Shown piece by piece: positions 18,223-26,947 of a stretch of 64,000 bases of DNA. The stretch comes from Agrobacterium leguminum (lineage in GTDB: Bacteria; Pseudomonadota; Alphaproteobacteria; Rhizobiales; Rhizobiaceae): NCBI RefSeq assembly GCF_015704895.1, contig NZ_JADQWB010000001.1, forward strand, positions 310,001-374,000, in the 5' to 3' direction. Position 1 is the stretch's first letter. Every line of letters begins with the position of its first letter. The notes beneath the pieces are model-generated. The model was given only the letters and a program-made list of their open reading frames with translations. It searched no databases and was not told the DNA's origin. Made by a program: the position numbers and the translations under genes.

Positions 18223-18882
18223 TCAGCCCGCAAGCGAGACGGCTGCATTGACCGCCGCCGCCACCAGAACCGTATTGAAGAAGAAAGAAACGATGGAGTG
18301 CAGCAGCGTGACCTTGCGCATGGCGGTTGTGGTTATCCCCACATCCGACGTCTGCGCCGTCATGCCGATCACCACGGCGAAATAGAGAAAGTCGTAACCG
18401 CATGGTTCCTTCGTGCCCGGAAAATCCATGCCGCCGCGATGCTGGCGTTTGCCATCCACCATGGCCGGCCGCCAGTAAAGATGGGCGTAATGCAGGGCGG
18501 TCATGGTGTGGATGGTCAGCCAGCCGAAGATCACCGAGGCGAAGGCGATGAGCAGCGCCCAGACCGTTTCGCCGGTATGGTTGAGGGCCTGAAACAGCGA
18601 TACCACCGCGACGGCAACGGCAAGCAGCGTGACGGCGATGATGGCGACCGCAGGCAGATCGTCGCTATCGGCATGGGCCTTCAGATGCTGCGCCGTCAGG
18701 CCCGACAGGCGAAAGGCAATCAGGATGAGGTAGGTCAGGAAGAACAGAACGGCCGCGATCTCTATCGCCAGCGGCGGCGCAAAAACCAGCGCCAGGCCAA
18801 GACTCACGGCACCGACCAAAAAGGCAATGACGAAAGGTTGATGGCGGCGATAGCTGTTGCTTTTCATATTGGCCGGGGTCAT
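18223..18882 (-). CDS. DUF1345 membrane protein
   Basis: A 219-residue inner-membrane protein with about five hydrophobic segments and the DUF1345 signature in its second half (ALHYAHLYW and CGYDFLYFAVVIGMTAQTSDV). Function is unknown. I place the start at the ATG at 18882, which has GGAAAGG 8 nt upstream; the longer frame to 19068 would overlap the YaiI gene heavily. It is 28 nt upstream of fghA and 25 nt downstream of the YaiI gene on the same strand, so the three may be co-transcribed, though no functional link is evident. Confidence 0.85.
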   Translation of the reverse strand: MTPANMKSNSYRRHQPFVIAFLVGAVSLGLALVFAPPLAIEIAAVLFFLTYLILIAFRLSGLTAQHLKAHADSDDLPAVAIIAVTLLAVAVAVVSLFQALNHTGETVWALLIAFASVIFGWLTIHTMTALHYAHLYWRPAMVDGKRQHRGGMDFPGTKEPCGYDFLYFAVVIGMTAQTSDVGITTTAMRKVTLLHSIVSFFFNTVLVAAAVNAAVSLAG

Positions 18883-18907
18883 GGGCGGCACCTTTCCGTT
18901 GGCGCCG

Positions 18908-19363
18908 TCATTTTTTGACACGGCGGCAGAAACGGTCAAGCGTCTCCAGAAAAGCGGAGCGGTCACGCGGTGAGAAAGCCGCATTATATCCCTTGCTTTC
19001 ACCGGTTTCGCGCAGATGCGCGCCAAGATCGCGCATCGCCGTCGCCATCCCGATATTCGACTGGTCAAAAACGCGGCCCGTCGGCCCGGTCACCAACGCA
19101 CCCTTGGCGACGCAGCGCCCGGCCAGCGGCACATCTGCGGTGATGACAATATCGTTCTCACCGGCATGATCGGCGATCCAGTCGTCCGCCGCGTCGAAAC
19201 CAGCGGATACGATGACGTTTTTCACCATGGGATCGCGCGACGGGCGCAGACCGGAATTGGCAACGAAGGTCACTTCCAGCCCATGCCGCTCCGCCACCTT
19301 GAGAATCTCCGGCTTCACGGGGCAGGCATCGGCATCGACATAGATTTGCGGGTTTTGCGGCAT
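18908..19363 (-). CDS. YaiI/YqxD family protein (DUF188)
   Basis: A 151-residue cytosolic protein of the UPF0178/DUF188 family with a PIN-like nuclease fold. The N-terminal IYVDADACPVK carries the conserved acidic residues, VTFVANSGLR and DIVITADVPLA are further family motifs. A nuclease role is inferred from the fold and has not been shown. The ATG at 19363 has AAGAG at suitable spacing; a GTG two codons earlier is an alternative. It heads a compact minus-strand run with the DUF1345 gene and fghA. Confidence 0.9.
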   Translation of the reverse strand: MPQNPQIYVDADACPVKPEILKVAERHGLEVTFVANSGLRPSRDPMVKNVIVSAGFDAADDWIADHAGENDIVITADVPLAGRCVAKGALVTGPTGRVFDQSNIGMATAMRDLGAHLRETGESKGYNAAFSPRDRSAFLETLDRFCRRVKK

Positions 19364-19529
19364 GGGCACTCTTTTCGGATAATTCCTGCCACGCTTCTAA
19401 GCGCAAACGCCGCGATTACCAAGCCCGCCATTGCTGAAATGCGGGTTCGATGCCGGGCAGGGGACGCACTTGCGACCGTCCTGAAAATCGCTTATGTTCA
19501 CTTTATGTTCTTATCCCGAAAGGTTTCCC

Positions 19530-19982
19530 ATGCTGGAAGAGTTCATCGTGCAGGCCAAGTCCGCCACCTATGTCGGCGGCGGTAGTAAATCGGCGACGCC
19601 CACGCGCAAGGGATCGCACGATCTCGGTTATCAGAGCGGCGACTGGCATTATATCGACAGCTATTTCGGGGGAACCGATTTCATCGGCCAGGAGGTCGTC
19701 TGGCATGAGGGAACAGCGGTGTGGGCGATGAGTTACTACGGCCGCATCCTCCGGCCCGACATGATCGACGGCGCCACGGCTGGCAGTGTCATTCAGCGGT
19801 CGCTTTCCACGCTCTATCGTGAGGGCCGGTTCCTTGGCGGCTTCACCCACCCGGTGGAAAATCTGGTCTATGTCGATACGAATGAGGGTGAGTTCCGGTC
19901 CTTCACCGGCATCGAGCGCATTTACCGGGGCCATGTCGAAACATACCGGCTTGACTATCATGGCGGGATCATAAAGCCATAG
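19530..19982 (+). CDS. DUF5680 domain protein
   Basis: A 150-residue soluble protein beginning MLEEFIVQAKSATYVGGG, the typical opening of the DUF5680 domain, continuing with HDLGYQSGDWHYIDSYFGG and a core of aromatic residues (VWHEGTAVWAMSYYG). The family is sometimes attached to helix-turn-helix regulators, but here the domain stands alone. Function is unknown. The start is the ATG at 19530 with AAAGG about 8 nt before it; a 12-codon upstream extension lacks a ribosome site. It is followed after 10 nt by a 274-residue hypothetical gene. Confidence 0.8.
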   Translation: MLEEFIVQAKSATYVGGGSKSATPTRKGSHDLGYQSGDWHYIDSYFGGTDFIGQEVVWHEGTAVWAMSYYGRILRPDMIDGATAGSVIQRSLSTLYREGRFLGGFTHPVENLVYVDTNEGEFRSFTGIERIYRGHVETYRLDYHGGIIKP

Positions 19983-19992
19983 AGCGCAGGAA

Positions 19993-20817
19993 ATGCCATG
20001 GACGGGATTTGCAATGGCAAATGGCGACACTCAATTTTTCAAGGCGACACTCTATTTCGACAGCGAACCCACGATCTCGGATTTGACCCTGACGCAAGCG
20101 TGGGGCGAGGAGGGATATGAATGTGAGCGGCTGAGCGAAAAGGGCGTGTTTGACGGTCTGCGCGGTTCGACCAGGGTTTTTGTCGGCACTCCCGAGCCGG
20201 TTGCAGCGGCGCCGGTTGCGCCCGCCCAATATCCGGCGGTCGCGGAAGCCAGGGTCGACTGGTCAAAGATCTTTTGCGTCGATGCCAAAGCGGCATATGA
20301 CGATTTCAGCCGTGCAACACATCAGTGCGAGTTCAGATTCCTCATCATGGCGGATGAGGACGATCCTGAAATCGCCCATAACGAGATCGCCTCAGCCCTG
20401 CTCGGCATTCATCAGGTCGCCCCCATGCAGGCCGTTGCATTGCATTATCTCGACATGATCGTTGGCCGCGCTAATCTCGATGACTATCTGAACTATGCAA
20501 ACAGCCATCTGGACCAACCGCAGCAAATGGCGGCGATGCTGGCCTTCGGAACCTTCGTGATGGAGGAGGAGGAAAAGATCAGGGCCTGGACAACAGGTCT
20601 GGAACATTTCGGCCAGACGAATCTGCTTTTCGAAACCCTGGCCGGAGATGCGACGCAAGCGCTTCTCACCCTGTTCGGCCTCGGGCATCTCGTCGTCAAC
20701 GGGCGACGCTTCGCTGCCGGCGAAGCCATAACATCTTTCGACCTTCTCGCGCGTTTCACGCCCGCCGAACTCGATGCCCGGCCCATGCTGCGCGTCGTCA
20801 GGCAGGAAGCCGGCTAG
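19993..20817 (+). CDS. Hypothetical protein, co-transcribed with DUF5680 gene
   Basis: A 274-residue soluble protein with no recognised domain. The first 60 residues look like a small alpha/beta unit (TQFFKATLYFDSEPTISDLTL), followed by an Ala/Pro-rich linker (about 70-88) and a helical C-terminal half with acidic segments (FVMEEEEKIRAWTTGLEHFG). The linker suggests two domains. The ATG at 19993 is preceded by AGGAA. The 10-nt gap to the DUF5680 gene implies one operon, so they may act together, but nothing indicates in what. Confidence 0.65.
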   Translation: MPWTGFAMANGDTQFFKATLYFDSEPTISDLTLTQAWGEEGYECERLSEKGVFDGLRGSTRVFVGTPEPVAAAPVAPAQYPAVAEARVDWSKIFCVDAKAAYDDFSRATHQCEFRFLIMADEDDPEIAHNEIASALLGIHQVAPMQAVALHYLDMIVGRANLDDYLNYANSHLDQPQQMAAMLAFGTFVMEEEEKIRAWTTGLEHFGQTNLLFETLAGDATQALLTLFGLGHLVVNGRRFAAGEAITSFDLLARFTPAELDARPMLRVVRQEAG

Positions 20818-20883
20818 AGCGCGCTGTCGTACCTGAGGACGAATGGGACGATGATGTTTCACCGCCCCATCACAGGCTTCAAA

Positions 20884-21540
20884 TCAGCCGGGCTGCTTGG
20901 TCTTGCGCAGATAGGGAAGAACCGTGTCGTAGGAGCCGAAACGGGCAATCGCATCCTCGTTGGAAACGGCGGCGGTGATGATGACATCCTCGCCCTGCTT
21001 CCAGTTGGCCGGGGTCGCCACCTGATGTTTGGATGTGAGCTGAATGGAATCGATCGCGCGAAGAATTTCCTCGAAGTTGCGGCCGGTGGTCATGGGGTAG
21101 GTGAGGACCAGCTTGATCTTCTTGTCGGGACCGATGACGAAGACGGAGCGCACGGTGGCGTTGTCGGCAGGCGTGCGGCCTTCGGAACTGTCGCCAGCAC
21201 CGGCGGGCAGCATGTCGTAGAGCTTGGCGACTTTCAGGTCCTTGTCGCCGATCAGCGGATAATCGACGTTGAAGCCGGTCGCGGTGCGAATATCGTTCTT
21301 CCATTTTTCATGGCTTTCGACCGGATCGACCGAAATACCGATGATCTTGACGCCACGCTTTTCGAATTCCGGCTGCAGGCCGCCCATCGCGCCGAGTTCC
21401 GTCGTGCAGACGGGGGTGAAGTTCTTCGGATGCGAAAACAGGACCGCCCAGCCGTCGCCGATCCAGTCGTGGAAGCTCACCGGACCATGGGTGGTCTCGG
21501 CGGTGAAGTCGGGTGCTATGTCGTTGATACGCAGGCTCAT
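20884..21540 (-). CDS. Peroxiredoxin, 1-Cys (Prx6) type
   Basis: A 218-residue AhpC/TSA peroxiredoxin that reduces hydrogen peroxide and organic hydroperoxides. The peroxidatic cysteine is C45 in NFTPVCTTELG. The long C-terminal domain (LTYPMTTGRNFEEILRAIDSIQLT, then VATPANWKQGEDVIITAAVSNEDA) is the Prx6-type extension and there is no obvious resolving CP motif, so it is probably 1-Cys. The start is the ATG at 21540, with GGGAG about 10 nt upstream; the 17-codon extension is discarded. It faces an MFS gene across a 245-nt divergent spacer. Confidence 0.93.
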   Translation of the reverse strand: MSLRINDIAPDFTAETTHGPVSFHDWIGDGWAVLFSHPKNFTPVCTTELGAMGGLQPEFEKRGVKIIGISVDPVESHEKWKNDIRTATGFNVDYPLIGDKDLKVAKLYDMLPAGAGDSSEGRTPADNATVRSVFVIGPDKKIKLVLTYPMTTGRNFEEILRAIDSIQLTSKHQVATPANWKQGEDVIITAAVSNEDAIARFGSYDTVLPYLRKTKQPG

Positions 21541-21785
21541 CTGATGTTTTCTCCCTAATGATTTGAACTGAAAACTGATGGTTCTCGGCAATCCGTGTCC
21601 GGCGCTGGAGCTTAGAGTTTTTGCGTGAAATGGCCAGCCCTTTCATCGGGCTTCGGCGGTATTTGCTTCAGCCCCACAGAGATTTGATAACCCTGATTTT
21701 CCCCGTTTGTCGCGGTTGCACGATATCCGCCCGGTTGATTGTTTCAGGAGGACATGATTATTCCAGAGACGATCGGGGGGCCATC

Positions 21786-22997
21786 ATGACGACTTCTTCT
21801 GCGCCTGTTTCTGCAACGGTTCGGGCACGCATTCCAGCGACGGTCTGGGTGCTCGGCATCGTTAGCCTTCTGATGGATATTTCTTCGGAAATGGTGCAGA
21901 CGCTGCTGCCCTATTATCTCGTTTCCGGTCTCGGCGCTTCCGCGGTCACTGTCGGTTTCATCGAGGGTATGTCGGTTGCCATCGCCACCACGACCAAGCT
22001 GTTTTCCGGGATTATCGCGGACTGGACGAGGCGGCGGAAAATGCTCGCCGTGCTTGGATACGGTCTCGGCGCAATCTCGAAACTCGCTTTTCCCTTCGCC
22101 ACCTCGCTTGGCTGGATCGTCGCCGCCAAGGCGGTGGACCGGGTCGGCAAGGGCATTCGCGGAACGCCGCGCGACGCCCTTATTGCCGATGTGACACCGC
22201 CGGAAATTCGTGGCGCCGCATTCGGGCTCAGAAAGTCGCTCGATACGGTCGGCGGCTTCATCGGGCCGCTGGCGGCCATCGGGCTGATGTTCGCGCTCAG
22301 CGAAAATGTGCTCGCCATTTTCTGGATCGCGGTCATTCCCGCTTTCCTTGCGGTGTTCATCCTCATCGCCGGTGTGAAGGAACCGGATGCGCCCGCAAGA
22401 CCGAAAGCCGAAAAGCCATTCCGGCTCGCCGATTTTGCGAAACTCAATCAGGCGGTCTGGATCGTCATCATTGCGGCGTCGCTCCTGACCTTGGCGCGTT
22501 TCAGCGAAGCATTCCTGTTGCTGAAATCCGAAGAGGCGGGCTTCCGGCCGGCATGGATACCGATCACGATGGTCATCATGCATGCCGTCTATGGCCTGAC
22601 AGCCTATCCCGCCGGCCGGCTTTCGGACAGGATCGGCCGCTCAGGGATTATCGCGGCGAGCGTGGCCGTGCTGGTGGCCTCTTATCTCACGCTCGCTTTT
22701 GCCAATTCCATTCCGTTGTTCCTGTTCGGCATTCTTCTGTGGGGCCTGCATATGGGCCTGTCGCAGGGTCTGCTCGCAGCCCTGATTGCGGAAACGGCGC
22801 CGCCACATCTCAAGGGAACGGCCTTCGGCGTCTTCAATCTGATGACGGGTCTGGCGGTGCTGGTCGGCAATGTCATCGCCGGCTTGCTGTGGGACCTCCA
22901 TGGTTCGTTCGGCACCTTCCTGGCGGGCGCAGCACTGTCTTTTACCGCATTGCCGGTGTTGATCTGGGTATCCCGTCGAAAGCGCGCCGCCGCCTGA
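21786..22997 (+). CDS. MFS transporter
   Basis: A 403-residue inner-membrane protein with twelve predicted segments. The DRVGKGIRGTPRDALIAD stretch after TM4 is a strong signature of one MFS subgroup of unknown or drug-like substrates, and the symmetric AGRLSDRIGRSG in the second half is the repeated loop motif. The start is the ATG at 21786 with a GGGGGG ribosome site; an open extension of 55 codons upstream lies in the divergent promoter and is rejected. It is monocistronic. Substrate unknown. Confidence 0.86.
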   Translation: MTTSSAPVSATVRARIPATVWVLGIVSLLMDISSEMVQTLLPYYLVSGLGASAVTVGFIEGMSVAIATTTKLFSGIIADWTRRRKMLAVLGYGLGAISKLAFPFATSLGWIVAAKAVDRVGKGIRGTPRDALIADVTPPEIRGAAFGLRKSLDTVGGFIGPLAAIGLMFALSENVLAIFWIAVIPAFLAVFILIAGVKEPDAPARPKAEKPFRLADFAKLNQAVWIVIIAASLLTLARFSEAFLLLKSEEAGFRPAWIPITMVIMHAVYGLTAYPAGRLSDRIGRSGIIAASVAVLVASYLTLAFANSIPLFLFGILLWGLHMGLSQGLLAALIAETAPPHLKGTAFGVFNLMTGLAVLVGNVIAGLLWDLHGSFGTFLAGAALSFTALPVLIWVSRRKRAAA

Positions 22998-23103
22998 GCC
23001 TGTGCCGAAAACACGACGACGTTGTTTTCGCTCATCCCAGCGCATAGTGTGACGCAACGTCAGGCGACAGCATTCCGGGGGTGGGGATTGATGGAGAACA
23101 GCA

Positions 23104-23754
23104 ATGACAGTCACCATTACCGCTTTTGAACGTTCGCCCGATGGCGGCAAGGGTCTCGCCCGCGACATGCGCGTCCGCTGGGCACTCGAAGAAGTAGGCC
23201 AGCCCTATGACGTTCGCCTTCTTTCCTTCAAGGCGATGCGGGAACCGGCGCATCTGGCGCTTCAGCCCTTCGGGCAGATCCCGACCTATGAGGAGGGCGA
23301 TCTCGTCCTGTTCGAATCCGGTGCGATCATATTCCATATAGCCGAACGCCATGCCGGCCTGTTGCCACAGGATGCGGATGCGCGGGCGCGGGCGATCATG
23401 TGGATGTTCGCCGCGCTCAGCACCATGGAGCCGCCCATTGTCGAGCATTTTGTCACCGGCTTTCTCGAAAGGGACAAAAGCTGGCACGGCGAGCGCCTGC
23501 AGATCGTCGATGAACGTATTCGCAAGCGGCTCGGCGAATTGTCCAGCCGACTGGGGAAGGCCGAGTGGCTTGACGGCGCATTCAGCGCCGGCGATCTGTT
23601 GATGATATCGGTGCTGCAACGGATAAAGAGTTCGGGCATTCTCGATGAATACGCAAATCTCGCAGCCTATGTCGCTCGCGGCGAGGCGCGTCCCGCCTAT
23701 AAACGCGCCTTTGCCGATCAGTTGGCGATTTTCAAAGCTGCATCGAACGGCTGA
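23104..23754 (+). CDS. Glutathione S-transferase family protein
   Basis: A 216-residue cytosolic GST-like protein. The N-terminal thioredoxin-like domain has FERSPDGGKGLARDMRVRWALEE in the glutathione-site position and the cis-proline motif FGQIPTYEEGDLVLFESGAI (about residues 58-77), the hallmark ES pair contacting glutathione. The C-terminal half is helical (DGAFSAGDLLMISVL). The usual catalytic Ser/Cys/Tyr is not clear, so it could be a transferase, an isomerase or a reductase. It starts at the ATG at 23104 after GGAGAA and stands alone. Confidence 0.86.
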   Translation: MTVTITAFERSPDGGKGLARDMRVRWALEEVGQPYDVRLLSFKAMREPAHLALQPFGQIPTYEEGDLVLFESGAIIFHIAERHAGLLPQDADARARAIMWMFAALSTMEPPIVEHFVTGFLERDKSWHGERLQIVDERIRKRLGELSSRLGKAEWLDGAFSAGDLLMISVLQRIKSSGILDEYANLAAYVARGEARPAYKRAFADQLAIFKAASNG

Positions 23755-23795
23755 ACCGCATCGACGGGAGGCCCCTCACTGCGGACTGCCTGCGA

Positions 23796-24233
23796 TCAAG
23801 CCAAGGTGCTGACGCGATAGGCCATTCCGAGCGACCTCGGCGCGGTCTCCTTGAAACCGAATTTTTCGTATAGCCTGTTTGCCGGCACATCGGCGATCAG
23901 GCTGACATAGGCCGAAGCGGGAAGCTCGCTCTTCACATGGCTCATCAGCGCCTCCATGACCGCCTTGCCCAAGCCCCGACCCTGATGGGCGGGATCGACG
24001 GCAATGTCCACGATCTGAAAAAAGCAGCCGCCATCGCCGATCAGCCGGCCCATGCCGATGGCGGAACCCGCATGCAGAACCAGCACGGAGAAGACCGTGC
24101 CCTGCAACCCCTTCTCTGCCGCCTCCCGTGAAAAGGGGCTTAGCCCGGCCACGGCGCGAAGGCGCAGATAGTCCTCGACAGATGGGGTTCTCGCGATGAT
24201 GGAATAATCGGGGGAATAATCGGGTTGGTTCAT
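23796..24233 (-). CDS. GNAT-family N-acetyltransferase
   Basis: A 145-residue acetyltransferase that would use acetyl-CoA to acetylate an amine. The acetyl-CoA pyrophosphate loop is HQGRGLGKAVM (about residues 86-96), preceded by IVDIAVDP, and the C-terminal ANRLYEKFGFKE is the standard GNAT motif B. Substrate unknown. The ATG at 24233 follows GAGGAG; the longer frame to 24320 is rejected. The N-terminus contains a short duplication (PDYSPDYS), reflecting a tandem repeat in the DNA at 24198-24226. Confidence 0.9.
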   Translation of the reverse strand: MNQPDYSPDYSIIARTPSVEDYLRLRAVAGLSPFSREAAEKGLQGTVFSVLVLHAGSAIGMGRLIGDGGCFFQIVDIAVDPAHQGRGLGKAVMEALMSHVKSELPASAYVSLIADVPANRLYEKFGFKETAPRSLGMAYRVSTLA

Positions 24234-24381
24234 TCGACTCTCCTCTCGGCCGCGCTCTGAAAGCGCCGCCCAATATTTGGAGAGGATTTCTACAGGAGCT
24301 TTACCGATTCTGAGGCGCAATTTTCAGCGCCTGAAGATCGTGCTGCGCGCGGACGCCCATGAAGGCGTCCGTTTCGGCCTG

Positions 24382-24528
24382 TTAGCGGCGGCCTTCCACG
24401 GCGGAACGGATATGCGAGCGGCTGACGCCGATGTCGGAAAGGCTTCTGTCATCGAGCGCGCTCAGTTCGGCCACGGCGCGACGGTTGCGGAAATAGTTTC
24501 GAACGGTTTCGTGAAGTTTCATTTTCAT
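24382..24528 (-). CDS. DUF1127 small protein
   Basis: A 48-residue arginine-rich protein of the DUF1127 family: RNYFRNRRAVAELSALDDRSLSDIGVSRSHI, here quoted only in part, ends with IRSAVEGRR. In Agrobacterium and other alphaproteobacteria small DUF1127 proteins affect phosphate and carbon metabolism and RNA turnover; the role of this copy is not known. The start is the ATG at 24528 after GGAAA; a second ATG two codons later is possible. The frame continues to 24606 without a better start. Confidence 0.85.
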   Translation of the reverse strand: MKMKLHETVRNYFRNRRAVAELSALDDRSLSDIGVSRSHIRSAVEGRR

Positions 24529-24659
24529 GGTTTCCAGTGATGAGATTGCATAAAATATGCCCATTCTGACGCGAAAAATACAGGCATTTGCCTGCATGGA
24601 AGACATGCAAAAATCGACACACGACGTCTGGATAGGGGGAAACGACTGCCGGCATAAGG

Positions 24660-24696
24660 AAACGCTATAGCGGCAGAAAGGACTTGTGTTGGCAAA
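24660..24696 (+). promoter_or_regulatory. Conserved 37-nt element upstream of ABC importer operon
   Basis: This 37-nt stretch (AAACGCTATAGCGGCAG then AAAGGACTTGTGTTGGCAAA) is 29/37 identical, without gaps, to 31950-31986 upstream of the hydantoinase operon. It lies about 125 nt before the ATG of the binding-protein gene. Identity in non-coding DNA at equivalent positions upstream of two operons points to a shared regulator site; the LysR protein encoded between them is the obvious candidate. Confidence 0.6.
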
Positions 24697-24820
24697 ATAT
24701 CCGGCGATGAACCTACTCTGCCTGAAAGATTAGCATGACGTTAATCGACAAGAACCGCAAAAGCGGCAAAAGCTCGCCCGGCCAAAGCCGGAACAGATAA
24801 ATCCGAAAAGGAGTGGGAAC

Positions 24821-26011
24821 ATGAAAAACGGTATTACTCGCAGACTTCTACTGGTTTCCGCAGCGGTCGCTCCGATCCTGAGCCTGTCGCCGGCGCTCTC
24901 CGCCGCCGCTTATGCGGCCGACACGATAAGGCTCGGCCTCGTCGCGCCGATGAGCGGCCCGAATGCGCGCTACGGCGCTTTCTCCATGCATGGCGCGGAA
25001 CTCGCGGTAAAGGATATCAACGCGGCCGGCGGCATCAACGGCCAGCAGATCGAACTCTTCAATGCCGACAGCCAGGGCACGCCGGTCGAAGGTGTTTCGG
25101 CCACCCGCCGCCTGATCGATCAGGACGAAGTGGATTTCGTCATCGGCGACGTCTCCAGCTCCGTGACGCTCGCCATGCAGCCCGTCGCCGAGGATGCCGA
25201 GGTTCTGCTGCTGAACGCCGCGTCCTCCAACCCGAAGATCACCTATCAGGCGGGCGTCGGCGGTTTCAAATGGACATTCCGCAACTATCCGACGGATGAG
25301 AACCGTGCCTTCGTCGTGGCGAAATACGCCGCCGAACAGCGTGGTTTCACCAAATTCGCCGTCCTGTCGGTCGATAGCGACTACGGCCGCTCCGCCATCA
25401 CCTTCACTAAGAAATACCTGCCGGACTTCAAGGGCGAGATCCTCAGCGAGGATTATTACAAGGAAGGGGAGGTCGATTTCCGCAGCGTGCTGGCGAAGAT
25501 CCGCGATAACGGCGCGCAGGCAATCATCATGTATGGTCTCGCCGACACGACGCCGATTGTCGCCCGTCAGATGCTGGAACTCGGACTTGCTGGCAAGGTT
25601 ACACTGATCGGCAACGGTGAATTCAACACCGAAAAGACGATCAAATCCGCACCGAAAGCCATGGAAGGCGCAGTTGAGGCCGCAGCCTGGCTGCCGCAGT
25701 TCGATAGTCCGGCCAGCAAGGCCTTCGTCGAGAAATTCACCGCCACCTACAAGGAAGCGCCGAACAATCACGCCTATGTGCATTGGGATACCGTCAACCT
25801 GCTCGCCCAGGCGATCAAGGAAGCCGGAAGCGCTGATCGCAATGCGGTCCGCGAAGCGCTCTCCAAGATCAAGTACAAGAGCCCGGTCGGCGAAGTGACC
25901 TTCGACGATCACAATCAGGCGCGCCTTCCGATGATCCTTCTGCAGATCGAGAACGGCAAGCCGAGCATAAAGGGCGCTTATACGGCGGAAATCCAGTACC
26001 CTGCGAACTGA
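24821..26011 (+). CDS. ABC transporter periplasmic binding protein (Leu/amide family)
   Basis: A 396-residue exported solute-binding protein of the branched-chain amino acid/amide (HAAT) type. It has a signal peptide cleaved near AYAADTIRLG (about residue 31), then the family opening LGLVAPMSGPNARYG and VIGDVSSSVTLAMQP. It would capture a substrate in the periplasm for the permeases and ATPases encoded by the next four genes. Substrate is not deducible; the linkage to an aminotransferase and hydantoinase suggests an amino-acid-like, amide or lactam compound. AAAGGAG precedes the ATG. A conserved regulatory element lies about 125 nt upstream. Confidence 0.93.
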   Translation: MKNGITRRLLLVSAAVAPILSLSPALSAAAYAADTIRLGLVAPMSGPNARYGAFSMHGAELAVKDINAAGGINGQQIELFNADSQGTPVEGVSATRRLIDQDEVDFVIGDVSSSVTLAMQPVAEDAEVLLLNAASSNPKITYQAGVGGFKWTFRNYPTDENRAFVVAKYAAEQRGFTKFAVLSVDSDYGRSAITFTKKYLPDFKGEILSEDYYKEGEVDFRSVLAKIRDNGAQAIIMYGLADTTPIVARQMLELGLAGKVTLIGNGEFNTEKTIKSAPKAMEGAVEAAAWLPQFDSPASKAFVEKFTATYKEAPNNHAYVHWDTVNLLAQAIKEAGSADRNAVREALSKIKYKSPVGEVTFDDHNQARLPMILLQIENGKPSIKGAYTAEIQYPAN

Positions 26012-26032
26012 CAGACCGGGAGGGGTACAGCC

Positions 26033-26905
26033 ATGTTCTCGACAATTCTCGAGCAAGTCGTAAACGGGATCGTCACCGGTTCCGTCTACGCGATCGTCGC
26101 CGTCGGCATGACCATGATTTTCGGGGTGCTGAGAGCCATCAACTTCGCTCATGGCGAATATTACATGCTCGGAACCTTCGGGGCGTGGTTCGCCATCGAT
26201 TATCTCGGCCTTTCCTATGAGGCTTCGATCGTCGTCGGCGTTCTTTCCACCGTGGTCGTGGCCTATGTGGTCGGCCAGCTCGTGATGCGCAGAATGGTGG
26301 GAGCGCCGGCCGAGTCCGGCGTTCTCGCCACCCTCGGCATCGCGCTGATCCTGCAGAACACGATCATTTTCGTCTTCGGCGGCGGCTACAAGTTTTTCGC
26401 CGGCGGTTATATCGAGCCGATTTCCATCCTCGGCTTCACGTTGGCGCAGCAGCGCGTGCTCATTCTGGTCGTGTGTCTGATCGTCTTCGTCGGTCTGGAG
26501 CTGATGGTGACCTATAGCCGTCTCGGCATGGCGATGCGGGCGGTCTCGCAAAATGTCGAATGCTGCGGCGTGGTCGGCATCGATGTCTCGCAGGTCGTAT
26601 TGCGCACCTTCATCCTGGGCGCCGCGCTTGCAGCACTTTCGGGCGTGCTGACAGCGCCGGTCAATGTCAGCGTCTATGGCGGCATGGGAGAACTCATCAC
26701 CTTCAAGACCCTGCCGATCATCATCATGGGCGGCCTTGGCAACGTACGCGGCACCTTCTTCGCGGCCATGATCCTCGGCATCGCCGAAAGCCTCGTCGCC
26801 ACCTATGTCGGGCTGCAATTCCGCGACACGGTGGGCTTCGCAACGCTGATCCTGATGCTGATGTGGCGTCCGCACGGCCTGTTTTCGACGCAGGCGCGCT
26901 TTTAG
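26033..26905 (+). CDS. ABC transporter permease, LivH type
   Basis: A 290-residue inner-membrane permease of the branched-chain amino acid family. Signatures are INFAHGEYYMLG near residue 40 and the late GGLGNVRGTFFAAMILGIAES, both typical of LivH. It has about eight membrane segments. It pairs with the LivM-type permease that begins 42 nt downstream to form the transmembrane channel. The ATG follows GGGAGGGG, a strong ribosome site, 21 nt after the binding-protein gene. Confidence 0.94.
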   Translation: MFSTILEQVVNGIVTGSVYAIVAVGMTMIFGVLRAINFAHGEYYMLGTFGAWFAIDYLGLSYEASIVVGVLSTVVVAYVVGQLVMRRMVGAPAESGVLATLGIALILQNTIIFVFGGGYKFFAGGYIEPISILGFTLAQQRVLILVVCLIVFVGLELMVTYSRLGMAMRAVSQNVECCGVVGIDVSQVVLRTFILGAALAALSGVLTAPVNVSVYGGMGELITFKTLPIIIMGGLGNVRGTFFAAMILGIAESLVATYVGLQFRDTVGFATLILMLMWRPHGLFSTQARF

Positions 26906-26947
26906 AAGCCGCGCCCGCCGAATTTACTCGAATTTTGAGGACTCGAC

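Noticed and set aside
24198..24226. Short tandem repeat GGGAATAATC at the start of the GNAT gene
   Set aside because: Two copies only, inside coding sequence, causing the PDYSPDYS duplication; not a CRISPR or a regulatory array.
24848..26875. A 675-codon minus-strand open frame
   Set aside because: It is antisense to the binding-protein and permease genes, rich in His, Arg and Asp, and has no recognisable fold.
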